Part shown: one piece after another, positions 37,516 to 47,350 of the stretch
Layout: the number at the start of each line of letters is the position of its first letter
Numbering within the stretch: the stretch's first letter is position 1
NCBI GenBank assembly: GCA_030584065.1
Contig: CP129489.1
Coordinates: 892,640-956,639, forward strand
Source of the DNA: Flavobacteriales bacterium
Lineage (GTDB): Bacteria > Bacteroidota > Bacteroidia > Flavobacteriales_F > PHOS-HE28
DNA length: 64,000 bases
Direction of reading: 5' to 3'
Notes under the pieces: model-generated
Database searches by the model: none
What the model was told of the DNA's origin: nothing
What the model saw: the letters and a program-made list of their open reading frames with translations, nothing else
Translations under genes and position numbers: made by a program

Positions 37516-40500
37516 ATGAAGGCCCCTTTCGTCTGCTGGCTCACCCTTGCGCTGAGCATCCCCGTGCTCGGGCAGGACCATTGGGCCCGTCGCGTGGGCG
37601 CTTGGAGCAACGATGCCTTCAACGATGTGGCCCGCGATGCATCGGGTGCCTATTACGTGGCGGGGGAGTTCGGCGGCAACATCGACCTGGGGGCGGCCAC
37701 GCTGATCTCGCAAGGGAGCCTGGATGCGGTGGTGGCGAAGTACACGCCGCAGGGTGCCCTGGTGTGGGTGCGCACCTTCGGCGGCCCGGGGCTCGACCGG
37801 GCCATCAAGCTGGAACTCACGCAGGACGGCCAAATCGCCGTGGTGGGCCAGTTCATGGGCAGCGTGGACTTCGGCGGAACGGTGCTGGCATCGCAGGGCG
37901 GCACCCAGGATTGCTTCGTGCTGAAGATGGCCCAGGCCGATGGCGCAATGGCATGGGTGCGGACCGGCGGCAGCCCGAACGGGGTGGACCAGCCGAACGG
38001 GGTGAGCGTGGGACCCGACGGCAGCATCGCCGTGGCCGGTGAGTTCAGGGGCACGGCGGTCTTCGACCAGGGAGCCCTCACGAGCCTGACGGATCCGGTG
38101 ACCGGGCTTCCCAGCGTGGACATCTTCCTGGCCACCTACGCGGCGGATGGCACGCCCCAGTGGCTCAAGCACGGCGCCGCCGAGTTCGCCGACCGGGGCA
38201 TGGATGTGGAGCATGACCTGGAGGGCAACGTGTACCTCACCGGGCAGTTCACCGACACCCTACTGCTCGACGGCGTGGAGCATCCGAATGCCATGTACAG
38301 CGCCATCTTCATCGTCCGCTACGGGCAGGGTGGGGCGGAGGAGTGGTTCAGGGTGTTCGGCGGCGGCACCTACAACCAGGTCTTCGAGATGGTGATGGTG
38401 GAAGCCGGTTACCTCCTGCTCGTGGGCGACGTGCAGGGTACGGTCATCTTCCTCGATAGTGAGCCCGACCTGTTCACGGCCGTTGAGCCGCGATCCTCCT
38501 TCCTGGTGAAGGTGGGCTTCGATGGCGAGCTCATCGCGCAGACCACCTGGGGGAGCGAGTACCCCTTGAGCACCCGGGCGCTCTCCATCCAGGGCGACGA
38601 CGTGGCGGTGCTGGGGCGCTTCACCTGCCAGTTCACGGGCTTCGTGCCCGAGTATGGCGAATCCAGCTTCCTGGCCACCGGCGCGAACGACCTCTACGTG
38701 GCACGCTTCCAGCTCTCCGACCTCGATTTCAAGCAAGCGCAGCAGTTCGGCGGCCAGGGCGACAAGGCACCGGGCGGCATCGTGCACACACTGGACGAGG
38801 ACGTGGTCTTCACCGGCTCGTTCGAGCGGCTGCTCGTTTTCCCCTCGGAACCCGGATTCGAGGCCAGCCCGACGGGGCCCTTGATGGTTGCCGGCGCGCC
38901 GGTGGGCTATTGCGCCGATGAGCAATATGCCTCCTATACCGGCCTGCGCGGCATTGCGCTGCGCGATGCCTTCATCGCCAAGGGATTCATCGGTTCGCGC
39001 GAGCCCTACGACCCCTACCAGCGCGAGGGTGCCGCGTGCGACCGCGCCATCCTGCCGCCCGTGATCCGGAATGGCTTCGACGGCGAGCTGGGTCCTGATT
39101 CCCTGCGTCGGTGCAACAGCGCCATCCTCACCGCCTACACATTCACCGCCTATACACCCGATACCGCGCAGCGGCACAACGCGCCGGATTACCGCTTCCT
39201 CTGGAACAACGGGGTCACCGTGCCCTCCATCCTCGCCACGCAAACGGGCTGGTACTGGGTGGAGGTGCGCATCGGCGAGGGCTGCTACTCCTGGCGCGAC
39301 TCGCTCTACCTCACCGTTGACCCGCTGCCGCCCCAGCCCTGGGTCAACGACGATGTAGTGGTGAACACCGACGCGGTGTCCGCCACGCCCGTCAACGTGT
39401 GCGAGCCCGACCAGCCGTGGCTCTGGGCCTCCAACCTGGTGGCCGGCAATCAGGTGCAGTGGTTCGGCCCGGGCGGGCTCACCGCCTTCGACGACTCCAT
39501 CCAGGCCGTGGCCACCGGCAACTACGTGGTGGTCACCACCACGCCCTTCGGCTGCCAGCGCCAGAATGCCGTGAACGTGATCATCCATCCCAACGGCCCC
39601 CTGCCGCCGCTCGAAGCGCTGCTCGACCTGAGCTACCCGCAGGACGACGACCTCGACGATACCCTCCGCCTTTGCCTGGGCACGGCCATCGCACTGAGCA
39701 CGCAGGCATCGCTCTTCCTGAATGGCCAGCCCACGGGATTGCCCTATGCCGTGCGGACCCTTAGCGATTGCTCCGGCAGCGGGAACTGGCTGCCCATCCC
39801 GGGCAACGGCCTGGCGTTCGACTGCTCGTACCCCTTCACCGCCGAGGGCTGGTACACCCATCGCGTGGGCTTCGCGGTCACCAATGCGCCCTGCGGCGAG
39901 GACACCCTTTACTTCACTGCCCTCGACAGCATTTATGTGATGCCGCTCTCCGTGGTGGAGCCGGTGATCGCGCTCAATGGTCCGGCCTTTCTCTGCCCGG
40001 GCGACACGGTTCCCGTGGTCGGCACCTGCCCCAACTGCACCAGCACCTCGTGGACCGGAGGAGGGTTGGCCTACACAGCCGGCGATACCGCATGGATCAT
40101 CGCCGCCGGCAACATCACCTTCGGCGGCACGGCCGTGAGCCCTGACGGGTGCTCCGAGAGCGGTTCCGCGTCGATCCTCGTGCAGTGGAATCCGCTGCCC
40201 ACGCTGCTTGTCGATCCCTCGGACGCCATCATCTGCCCCGATGATTCGGCCACCATCTGGACGGATGCGCCGGGCTCCCAGTTCCAGTGGTTCGGGCCGC
40301 TGGGTCCGCTGGGCATCGACAACGACACCATCACCACCTCGCAGCAGGGTTTCTATTACCTGGAAATGGTGGACGCACTGGGCTGCCTGGTGACAAGCCA
40401 GCCCATCCTACTCACCGACTACGCCACGCCATTCCTCAATGTGCTGCCCGACAACGTACTCTGCGAACCCGGGGAGACGGCCACCCTGCAGGTGGTGACC

Positions 40501-42510
40501 ACCAGCACGGCCTCCCTGGTGTGGGAAGCCCCTTTCGCCGGCAGCAACGCCCTGCAGCAGGTGGTGTCCGCGCCGGGCATCTACACCTGCTCGGTGAGCG
40601 CCTGCGGCATCACCACGCCCCTGAGCGTGGAGATCTTCGGCAACACGGCCAATGCGGAACTGATGGAGCCCGGTCCCTTCACCCTTTGCCCCGGTGAGGA
40701 GGTCATCCTTCAAGCGCAGCCCGGCCAGGTCATCTACTACTGGGAGCCCGGTACCATCTTCCTGCCGCAGATCACCGTTAGCTCCACAGGCCTCTATCTG
40801 CTGGTGACCAGCGATGCCAACGGCTGCCGCGATTCCCTGTGGACCGAGGTGTACGTGCTGCCGCCCTACGCCGCACTCGAGCTGGTGGATACGGCCTTCT
40901 GCCAAGGCGATCCGCTGGTGGTGACCGCCACCGGCGATGCGGAGATCACCTGGTACGGCGATGCAGCGCAGACCATCGTGCTGGGCACCGGCGGCACCCT
41001 CGACCTGGGCACGGCCACCGCGCCGCTCACCATCTGGGTGGAGCAGGTGGTGGGCCAATGCGGCAGCGGGCTCCTGGAACTCGATGTCCAAGTGAGCGCA
41101 CCGCCGTCGCTTCCGGTCATCATCGGCCCCCCCGAGGTCTGCGCGGGTGATTCCGCCAGCTGGTCGGTTGCCGGTGAGGCCGCGCTCATCGAGTGGTCTG
41201 CTCCATGGGGCTCCTTCACGGGCGACACCTTGTTGAACGCGGCGGTCGCCGAAGGTGATGGCGGCACCATCACCGCAACGGCCACCAACCCGGGCTGCCC
41301 TGCGGCAAGCGCCTCACTGCCCTTCGTCGTCAACCAGCCTCTGCCGTTCTCCATCGGTCCGGATACGCTGCTCTGCGCAGGTGGCACCGCGCAATACCTG
41401 CTGCCGGCCGGCTTCGTGCAGCCACTATGGCACGATGGCTCCTCCCAGCCCTTCCTCAACAGCAGCGCCCCGGCCATCGTCATCCTCCAGGCCCGTGATG
41501 CCAACGGCTGCGCTGTCAGCGATACCGCCTTGGTGAGCGCATTCGCCTTCAGCCAACCCATGATAGCCGCCGGCGCCACCATCTGCCTCGGCGCCGATGC
41601 GGTGCTCACGGCCTCCGGGTCCGGTGCCTTCGCCTGGTTCAGCGACGCGGGCCTCACGGACCTGGTGCATTCGGGCGGCGCATTCGCCATCGCTGCTCCG
41701 CAGGACAGCGCCGTTTACTACGTCACCCAGAGCGAGTGGCTATGTACCTCCGCGCCGCAGGCGGTGGCACTCCACGTGGTGCCGGTGCCCTCGGATGCGG
41801 AGCTCACCGGTCCCTCCAGCGCCTGCCTCGGGACACCGGTGCTCCTCGAACTCAGCGGAACGGGAGCGCTCTCCGGCGCTTGGGTCACACCGGCCGGCAG
41901 TCACGCCGGCACCGCGCTGCTCATCGATGCGGTGGCGCTTTCCGACTCCGGCACTTACACCGTGCTGCCTTCAGTGGGGCCTTGCTTGGGCGAACCGCTG
42001 ACCATCACGCTTCAGGTGCTGGTGCCGCAGCCGCTGCACCTTGGGCCCGATACCGTGTTCTGCGAGGGCGGAACCCTCACGGTGGCGCTGCCCCCGGGAT
42101 TCGGCGCGCCGGTCTGGAGCACGGGCAGCACGGCTCCGGTGATCGTGGTGGACCAGCCCGGCACCTACGCCGTGGAGGCCACGGATGCGCAGGGCTGCAG
42201 CGTGGCGGAGGCCATCACGGTGGGTACGGTCGGCTGCGACCCCGTTCTCCCCAACATCATCACGCCCAACGGCGATGGCGTGAACGATGGCTGGGGCCTG
42301 CCGCGCGGCGGATTCGTGGGGGCCCTCCTGCGCGTTTACAACCGCTGGGGTCAGCAGGTATGGGAGGGTGACCCCATCCTGCGCCGGTTCGCCGGCCATC
42401 ACGCCAATGGCGATCTCCTGCCCGATGGAACCTACTACTACGAGCTGCTGCTCACGCGGTCCGATGCGGAGGTGAAGGCGCACACCGGCTACATCACGCT
42501 GCTGCGGTAG
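37516..42510 (+). CDS. Giant secreted protein with beta-propeller repeats, Ig-like modules and T9SS type B C-terminus
   Basis: The product has 1,664 residues from ATG 37516, where a signal peptide is evident (MKAPFVCWLTLALSIPVLGQ). Residues 20-480 contain SBBP-like propeller blades: WARRVGAWSNDAFNDVARDA, SLDAVVAKYTPQGALVWVRT, GTQDCFVLKMAQADGAMAWV and others. From about 560 to 1,560 the protein is a string of Ig-like modules with short cysteine pairs and repeated CPGD or CAGD motifs. The C-terminus (PNIITPNGDGVNDGW, RVYNRWGQQVWEG, DGTYYYELLLTR) is a type B T9SS sorting domain. It should be a cell-surface or secreted adhesin-like protein. Confidence 0.9.
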   Translation: MKAPFVCWLTLALSIPVLGQDHWARRVGAWSNDAFNDVARDASGAYYVAGEFGGNIDLGAATLISQGSLDAVVAKYTPQGALVWVRTFGGPGLDRAIKLELTQDGQIAVVGQFMGSVDFGGTVLASQGGTQDCFVLKMAQADGAMAWVRTGGSPNGVDQPNGVSVGPDGSIAVAGEFRGTAVFDQGALTSLTDPVTGLPSVDIFLATYAADGTPQWLKHGAAEFADRGMDVEHDLEGNVYLTGQFTDTLLLDGVEHPNAMYSAIFIVRYGQGGAEEWFRVFGGGTYNQVFEMVMVEAGYLLLVGDVQGTVIFLDSEPDLFTAVEPRSSFLVKVGFDGELIAQTTWGSEYPLSTRALSIQGDDVAVLGRFTCQFTGFVPEYGESSFLATGANDLYVARFQLSDLDFKQAQQFGGQGDKAPGGIVHTLDEDVVFTGSFERLLVFPSEPGFEASPTGPLMVAGAPVGYCADEQYASYTGLRGIALRDAFIAKGFIGSREPYDPYQREGAACDRAILPPVIRNGFDGELGPDSLRRCNSAILTAYTFTAYTPDTAQRHNAPDYRFLWNNGVTVPSILATQTGWYWVEVRIGEGCYSWRDSLYLTVDPLPPQPWVNDDVVVNTDAVSATPVNVCEPDQPWLWASNLVAGNQVQWFGPGGLTAFDDSIQAVATGNYVVVTTTPFGCQRQNAVNVIIHPNGPLPPLEALLDLSYPQDDDLDDTLRLCLGTAIALSTQASLFLNGQPTGLPYAVRTLSDCSGSGNWLPIPGNGLAFDCSYPFTAEGWYTHRVGFAVTNAPCGEDTLYFTALDSIYVMPLSVVEPVIALNGPAFLCPGDTVPVVGTCPNCTSTSWTGGGLAYTAGDTAWIIAAGNITFGGTAVSPDGCSESGSASILVQWNPLPTLLVDPSDAIICPDDSATIWTDAPGSQFQWFGPLGPLGIDNDTITTSQQGFYYLEMVDALGCLVTSQPILLTDYATPFLNVLPDNVLCEPGETATLQVVTTSTASLVWEAPFAGSNALQQVVSAPGIYTCSVSACGITTPLSVEIFGNTANAELMEPGPFTLCPGEEVILQAQPGQVIYYWEPGTIFLPQITVSSTGLYLLVTSDANGCRDSLWTEVYVLPPYAALELVDTAFCQGDPLVVTATGDAEITWYGDAAQTIVLGTGGTLDLGTATAPLTIWVEQVVGQCGSGLLELDVQVSAPPSLPVIIGPPEVCAGDSASWSVAGEAALIEWSAPWGSFTGDTLLNAAVAEGDGGTITATATNPGCPAASASLPFVVNQPLPFSIGPDTLLCAGGTAQYLLPAGFVQPLWHDGSSQPFLNSSAPAIVILQARDANGCAVSDTALVSAFAFSQPMIAAGATICLGADAVLTASGSGAFAWFSDAGLTDLVHSGGAFAIAAPQDSAVYYVTQSEWLCTSAPQAVALHVVPVPSDAELTGPSSACLGTPVLLELSGTGALSGAWVTPAGSHAGTALLIDAVALSDSGTYTVLPSVGPCLGEPLTITLQVLVPQPLHLGPDTVFCEGGTLTVALPPGFGAPVWSTGSTAPVIVVDQPGTYAVEATDAQGCSVAEAITVGTVGCDPVLPNIITPNGDGVNDGWGLPRGGFVGALLRVYNRWGQQVWEGDPILRRFAGHHANGDLLPDGTYYYELLLTRSDAEVKAHTGYITLLR

Positions 42511-42592
42511 CCGGACTGCCCTTGGAGCCAGGGCCATGGAGGGGGGAGGCCGTCGTTACCTGAACGGAAACGCCTGTGCAACGCCATGCGGC

Positions 42593-42600
42593 TACATTCG
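42593..42600 (+). promoter_or_regulatory. Putative Bacteroidota -7 box of the sigma-FecR operon
   Basis: TACATTCG lies 9 bp before the sigma factor ATG at 42610 and resembles TAnnTTTG. No -33 element could be confirmed. Confidence 0.35.
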
Positions 42601-42609
42601 CCAGCGTCC

Positions 42610-43173
42610 ATGCACGCCGACTTCGCGCCCATCGCCGCGGGCGACCGCCCGGCCTTCGAGGCGCTCTTCAGGGCCCACTACCGGGCCTTGTGCGCCTTCG
42701 CCATGGGCTACCTGAAGGATATGGACAAGGCGGAGGACCTGGTACAGGACCTCTTCTTCCGCCTCTGGCTCGACCGCGAGCAGGTGAATGTCACCACCAG
42801 CGTGAAGGCCTATCTCTATGCGAGCGTCCGCAACCGCTGCCTCAACGCCCTGAAAGCCGGCGCCCGGGTGCGGGCCTTGACGGAGGACATCGATGACCGG
42901 GTGCAGGATGACGGGCACAGCGAGGATGAGCACACCGAGCGCATCGCCCGTGTGCAGGCCGCGATCGAAGCGCTGCCGGAGGAGCGCCGCAAGGTGTTCA
43001 AGCTGAGCCGCTATGAGGGGCTCAAGTACTACGAAATCGCACAGCGACTCGGCATCAGCGTGAAGACCGTGGAGAACCAGATGGGCAGCGCGCTGAAGGC
43101 CCTGCGCATCGAATTGAAGGACCTGGTGCCCTTGCTGCCCTGGCTGTTCGGGCTGGGCGAGGGTGGGGGATAG
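42610..43173 (+). CDS. ECF RNA polymerase sigma factor (Bacteroidota sigma-70 family)
   Basis: The product has 187 residues. Sigma region 2 spans about residues 15-80 (FRAHYRALCAFAMGYLKDMD, then KAEDLVQDLFFRLW), and region 4 about 115-170 (ALPEERRKVFKLSRYEGLKY, then EIAQRLGISVKTVENQMGSA with its helix-turn-helix). There is no region 3, so it is an ECF sigma factor. It is followed 36 bp later by a FecR anti-sigma gene, the usual signalling pair for surface nutrient sensing in Bacteroidota. Confidence 0.93.
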   Translation: MHADFAPIAAGDRPAFEALFRAHYRALCAFAMGYLKDMDKAEDLVQDLFFRLWLDREQVNVTTSVKAYLYASVRNRCLNALKAGARVRALTEDIDDRVQDDGHSEDEHTERIARVQAAIEALPEERRKVFKLSRYEGLKYYEIAQRLGISVKTVENQMGSALKALRIELKDLVPLLPWLFGLGEGGG

Positions 43174-43209
43174 GGGTTTCCGGCGGATCGGTTGTCATCA
43201 ACAGGATAT

Positions 43210-44178
43210 ATGGATCACAGCGGCATCGATAGCGACCTCCTGGCCCGGTACATCACCGGTGAAGCGGACCCGGCGCAGCGCGCCCGGGTGGAGGAGTGGG
43301 CCGCGGCCAGTGCCGACCATGCCCAAGAGCTGGAGCGGATGCGGCGCATCTGGGGGTGGGGCGCCGAGGCGGAGCCCGGCCCCGGCGCTGATGTGGACAC
43401 GGCATGGTCGAAGCTGGAGCAGCGCATCGCCGGTGAGGAAGGCCGCGGACGCGTCATGCCCATAGGAGGCGGGGGCGGCGGGCTGCGCCGCTGGGCCGCA
43501 GCGGCAGCCCTGGCGGGCGTGCTGCTGGCCGGTTGGTGGCTGCTGCAGCCCGGAACGCAGCGCTACGTTGCCGATGCGGCGGCAGTGGATGCCCGCCTTA
43601 CGGATTCGAGCCGGGCGGTGCTCTCACCGGCCAGTGCGCTGGCCGTGCGCATGGGGCGGCAGCGCCGGGTGGAGCTCAGTGGCGAAGCCTACTTCGAGGT
43701 GGTGCGCGACACAGGTCGGCCCTTCGTGGTGGAAACGGATCACGTGGTCGTCACCGTCCTGGGCACCGCCTTCGAGGTCAGCGCCTACGACACGGCTGCC
43801 GTGGTGCGCGTGCGCGTGCGCAGCGGCCGGGTGCAGGTGGCTGCCGCTGGCGATACCATCACGCTCGCCGCCGGGCAGCATGCGGTCTTCCACAAGCACC
43901 GTCATGTCCTGGAGCGCAGGCCCGCCCCGCCGGCCGAAGCGTGGGGCAACCGCATCCTCCAGTTCGAGGAAGCCAGCCTCCGCCAGGTGGCCGAGCAGCT
44001 GCAGCGGTCCTATGGCGTCCGCATCGCCTTGCGCACCGAAGCCATTGCGCGGTGCACCCTCACCGCGGAGTTCGACGATGAGCCCATCGAGCGCATCCTC
44101 GCGGTCATCGCGGACACCTTCGGACTGGAACTGACCGGCAGCGGCCGCGAATTCGCACTCGATGGCGAAGGGTGCTGA
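43210..44178 (+). CDS. FecR-type anti-sigma factor
   Basis: The product has 322 residues. A short cytoplasmic domain (SDLLARYITGEADPAQRARV) precedes a single membrane helix at about residues 96-116 (AAAAALAGVLLAGWWLL). The periplasmic FecR domain follows (GRQRRVELSGEAYFEVVRDT, then RPFVVETDHVVVTVLGTAFEV), and a DUF4974-like C-terminus closes it (FEEASLRQVAEQLQRSYGVR). It would bind the sigma factor and release it on a signal from the outer membrane. The gene overlaps the next one by 17 bp. Confidence 0.92.
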   Translation: MDHSGIDSDLLARYITGEADPAQRARVEEWAAASADHAQELERMRRIWGWGAEAEPGPGADVDTAWSKLEQRIAGEEGRGRVMPIGGGGGGLRRWAAAAALAGVLLAGWWLLQPGTQRYVADAAAVDARLTDSSRAVLSPASALAVRMGRQRRVELSGEAYFEVVRDTGRPFVVETDHVVVTVLGTAFEVSAYDTAAVVRVRVRSGRVQVAAAGDTITLAAGQHAVFHKHRHVLERRPAPPAEAWGNRILQFEEASLRQVAEQLQRSYGVRIALRTEAIARCTLTAEFDDEPIERILAVIADTFGLELTGSGREFALDGEGC

Positions 44179-46276
44179 GCGCTGGCCGTCACCGCGCTTC
44201 GGTCTCCTCGTGGTGCTGATGGCCGCAGCGCATGCCCTTTCGGCCCAGGCCATCCTGCAGCGGCGCATCACGGTCCATGCCGAGTCCGTCCGGCTCTCCA
44301 CTGCGCTCACCCTCATCGCCAAGGAGGGCGGCTTCCGCCTCAGCTACAACGCGGCGGTAGTGCCGGCCGACAGCACCGTCACCATCCATGCCGTGGACCA
44401 GCAGGTGGGCGAAGCGTTGGATCGCCTGCTGACTGAGCGCCTGCGCTGGAAGGAGAGCGGTGGCCACCTCATCATCACCGGGCCTTCCGGGCGCAAGCAG
44501 CGGTTCCCCGCAGCCGGCAGCGTATTCGACCGCTCTTCGGGCGCAGCCATCGCACGGGCCACCGTGATGGAGGCCCGCCGGAGCAACGCCGTGGCCACCG
44601 ACGACCGCGGCCGCTTCACCATCACCCTCAGCGGCGAGCTGGAGCGTACGCCCCTGGTCGTATCGCGCCACGGCTATCGCGACACCGTGGTCTTCGTCGC
44701 GCTAGGTATGCCTGCGGGCCGCATCGGCCTTCAGCCCATCGACGGCCTCCAGCGCATTGAGCCCATCTGCGCCTTCGACCGCTGCGGCGTGGAGGACCTG
44801 GGCATGACCCGCCTGCTGGTGCCCGCGGCGCGCATGGACCAGGCCGCCAACCTGGCCTATGCCGAGCGCCGTGTCGCGCAGATCTCGCTCATCCCCACCG
44901 TGGGCACCAACGGCCCCATCAGCGGGGCGGTCATCAACCGCCTCTCCTTCAATGTGCTCGGCGGCTATGCCCGAGGCGTGGAGGGCGTGGAGATCGGCGG
45001 CGGCCTCAACCTGCTCAGCCACGACCTGAGCGGGTTGCAGGTGGGGGGCTTGGCCAATCTGGTGGGCGGCAGGGTGGAAGGGGCGCAGGTGGCCGGCGCC
45101 ATCAACCACAGTATGCGCTCGCTGGAGGGCCTGCAGCTCGCCGGCCTGGGCAACACCGTATGGGACACGCTCACCGGCGTGCAGGTGGCGGGCGGCGTCA
45201 ACGTGGTGAAGCGGGGCATGACCGGCACCCAGATCGCCGGGGCCGCCAACGTCGCCTTGGGCGACCTCAACGGCGTGCAGGTGAGCGGCGGCGTCAACGC
45301 GGCCACCGGCGCGGTCAACCGGACGCAGGTGTCCGGAGCGGTCAATCTTGCCCGCAGCGTCAAGGGGGCGCAGGTGAGCGGCGGTGTCAACGTGGCGCTG
45401 GGCGAGGTGGGGGGCGGTCAGGTGGGCTTCGCGGCGAATGTCGCCCAGCGCGTCACCGGCGGCCAGGTCTCCTTTGGCGTCAATGCGGCACCGGGCGAAG
45501 TCAGCGGCGGCCAGGTGGGCTTCGCCCTCAACTACGCAGGCAGCGTCACGGGCGGGCAATTCAGTTTCGGCGCCAACGTGGTGCCGGGCTCCGTGAGCAA
45601 GGGCCAGGTGGGCTTCGCGCTCAACTATGCCGGCAACGTCACGGGGGGGCAGTTCAGCTTCGGCCTCAACGTGGTGCCGGGAACTGTGCACGGCGGGCAG
45701 GTGGGCGCTGTCAACGTCGGGCGTCGCGTGCACGGCGGGCAGGTGGGCTTCATCAACCTGAGCGACTCCCTCTCCGGAGGCGCGGTCGGCCTGCTCACCT
45801 TCTCGCTCAAGGGGTACCACCGCATCGACGCGATCACCGGCGATGCCCTGCCATTGAGCATCCAGCTGCGCACCGGCACGCGCGTCTTCCACAATATCAT
45901 CGGCTATTCCCCTGCGGTCAGCGCCGATGGCCGATGGAGTTTCCTCTACGGCTTCGGCTTCGAGCCGCGTTTCGGGCAGCGCTTCTTCGCCAACATCGAC
46001 CTCACCGCCGAGCAGGTGGTGGAGCAGCGCGCCTGGGTCGATGCGGTGAACATCCTGGGCCGATTCAGCCTCGCGCCGGGCGTGCGCTTCGCCGATCGGG
46101 TCGTCCTCTTCGCCGGGCCCGTGGTCAATCTGCTGGTCACCGATTGGCGCGATGCCGACACCGGTACGCACCTCAGTGCGCTGCCCCCGGGCCAACCGCC
46201 CTACCAACGGCGGTCGGGTACCATCCTCGTCAACGGGTGGTGGGGCTGGAAAGCAGGCGCCGGGGTGATGTTCTAG
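44162..46276 (+). CDS. STN-domain protein with carboxypeptidase-regulatory-like module and surface-repeat solenoid
   Basis: The product has 704 residues. After a signal peptide comes an STN signalling domain at about residues 30-105 (LQRRITVHAESVRLSTALTL through GGHLIITGPS), then a CarboxypepD_reg-like module to about 185. Residues 270-545 contain about 18 tandem units of 14-16 residues of the form GxQVxxxxN(x)6-8, for example GGQVGFALNYAGSVT; these resemble LA_2272-type surface repeats. A C-terminal barrel-like part ends NGWWGWKAGAGVMF. The STN domain normally talks to FecR. Here it is carried by a repeat protein rather than a normal TonB-dependent receptor. No TonB plug is present. Confidence 0.75.
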   Translation: MAKGAERWPSPRFGLLVVLMAAAHALSAQAILQRRITVHAESVRLSTALTLIAKEGGFRLSYNAAVVPADSTVTIHAVDQQVGEALDRLLTERLRWKESGGHLIITGPSGRKQRFPAAGSVFDRSSGAAIARATVMEARRSNAVATDDRGRFTITLSGELERTPLVVSRHGYRDTVVFVALGMPAGRIGLQPIDGLQRIEPICAFDRCGVEDLGMTRLLVPAARMDQAANLAYAERRVAQISLIPTVGTNGPISGAVINRLSFNVLGGYARGVEGVEIGGGLNLLSHDLSGLQVGGLANLVGGRVEGAQVAGAINHSMRSLEGLQLAGLGNTVWDTLTGVQVAGGVNVVKRGMTGTQIAGAANVALGDLNGVQVSGGVNAATGAVNRTQVSGAVNLARSVKGAQVSGGVNVALGEVGGGQVGFAANVAQRVTGGQVSFGVNAAPGEVSGGQVGFALNYAGSVTGGQFSFGANVVPGSVSKGQVGFALNYAGNVTGGQFSFGLNVVPGTVHGGQVGAVNVGRRVHGGQVGFINLSDSLSGGAVGLLTFSLKGYHRIDAITGDALPLSIQLRTGTRVFHNIIGYSPAVSADGRWSFLYGFGFEPRFGQRFFANIDLTAEQVVEQRAWVDAVNILGRFSLAPGVRFADRVVLFAGPVVNLLVTDWRDADTGTHLSALPPGQPPYQRRSGTILVNGWWGWKAGAGVMF
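44980..45800 (+). repeat. Tandem 14-16-residue coding repeats (about 18 units)
   Basis: In-frame repeats of about 42-48 bp inside the STN-solenoid gene. Translated units share G-x-Q-V and N positions; late units (GGQVGFALN, GGQFSFG) are the most alike at DNA level, pointing to recent unit duplication. Confidence 0.75.
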
Positions 46277-46554
46277 GGGGCATCAGGTCCTGCACCGCAG
46301 GGAGGCGTTCCGTTTGACCGCCGCTGGGCATGGCGGCTAGCGCGGGTGGCACGGCCTTGCGATCACGGCCTGCGGCGGATGACCGGTTCAGCGCAGGCAT
46401 CCGCTCGTTCATGCCGCTCCATGCGCAGTGCGGCATGCCCGCCGGGCACTTTCGCGGCGCTTCGGGGCAACGGTCGGTCACGTGACGGAAAGTGAGCAGG
46501 GGAGTGGGGGTATCGCGCCATGCGCTTGTCACAATCACAACAAACGCGATCAGT

Positions 46555-47226
46555 ATGTGCACCACCCACCGTTCCCTCCTTTCGGCCCTCGTCTTCCTCG
46601 CCGCCGCCCCGCTCATGTCACAATCCGCCGATGATGCGCCCATGCGCACCCTGCTCGGAGGCGACCGCTCCCTGCACCACGGCGGCTGGGGCGCGCCCAC
46701 GGCACACCACACACGGGTGCTCGATCAGGATGCGCTGCTGCTCGGCGCACGTGGTGGCTGGATCATCAACCACCGCTTCACCTTGGGCCTTGCCGGCCAC
46801 GGGTTGGTGACGCGCGTGCAGAGCGAGGCCTACGATGCGCACCTTGTCGCCCGCGGCGAGGCCCTGCGCCGCGCCAGCAGCCTGGAGATGGGATACGGCG
46901 GACTGCTCCTCGAACCCGTCATCGCCTACCGCTCGCCCATTCACATCGCCCTGCCCATCATCATCGGCGCCGGCGGGGTCACCTACGATTACGCGCCCCA
47001 ATTGCCAGACGATTTCGACCCCCTTGTCCAGCGCACCGCGTATGATGCCCAGGCCTTCTTCGTCGTCGAGCCCGGCATCGAGTTGGAGATGAACCTCATC
47101 CCCTTGGTGCGCATCGGCGTCGGTGCCAGTTACCGCTACACCAGCCAACTCGACCTGCCCGCTACACCCAAGGATGCCCTCCACGGCCTCAACGCAGGCC
47201 TCACCATCAAGGTCGGCTGCTTCTGA
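46555..47226 (+). CDS. Outer-membrane beta-barrel-like protein
   Basis: The product has 223 residues from ATG 46555, with signal peptide MCTTHRSLLSALVFLAAAPL (cleaved near MSQS). The mature part alternates in amphipathic strands (LLGARGGWIINHRFTLGLAG, YGGLLLEPVIAYRSPIHIAL, IRIGVGASYRYTSQL-like ending GLNAGLTIKVGCF), as expected of an outer-membrane barrel. No named family. It lies between the STN-solenoid gene and a TonB-dependent receptor on the same strand, but 278 bp separate it from the former, so it may have its own promoter. Confidence 0.65.
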   Translation: MCTTHRSLLSALVFLAAAPLMSQSADDAPMRTLLGGDRSLHHGGWGAPTAHHTRVLDQDALLLGARGGWIINHRFTLGLAGHGLVTRVQSEAYDAHLVARGEALRRASSLEMGYGGLLLEPVIAYRSPIHIALPIIIGAGGVTYDYAPQLPDDFDPLVQRTAYDAQAFFVVEPGIELEMNLIPLVRIGVGASYRYTSQLDLPATPKDALHGLNAGLTIKVGCF

Positions 47227-47350
47227 GCGCTGCGCTGAAGCCGCCCATCCCATGGTACCGCCGTCCTTCATCCGCAGTTATCCGAAGCGTAACGCAGCGC
47301 CCCCTGCCGGCGTCCGATGCCGGCACCAACACCACAAGCACCACCCGCTC

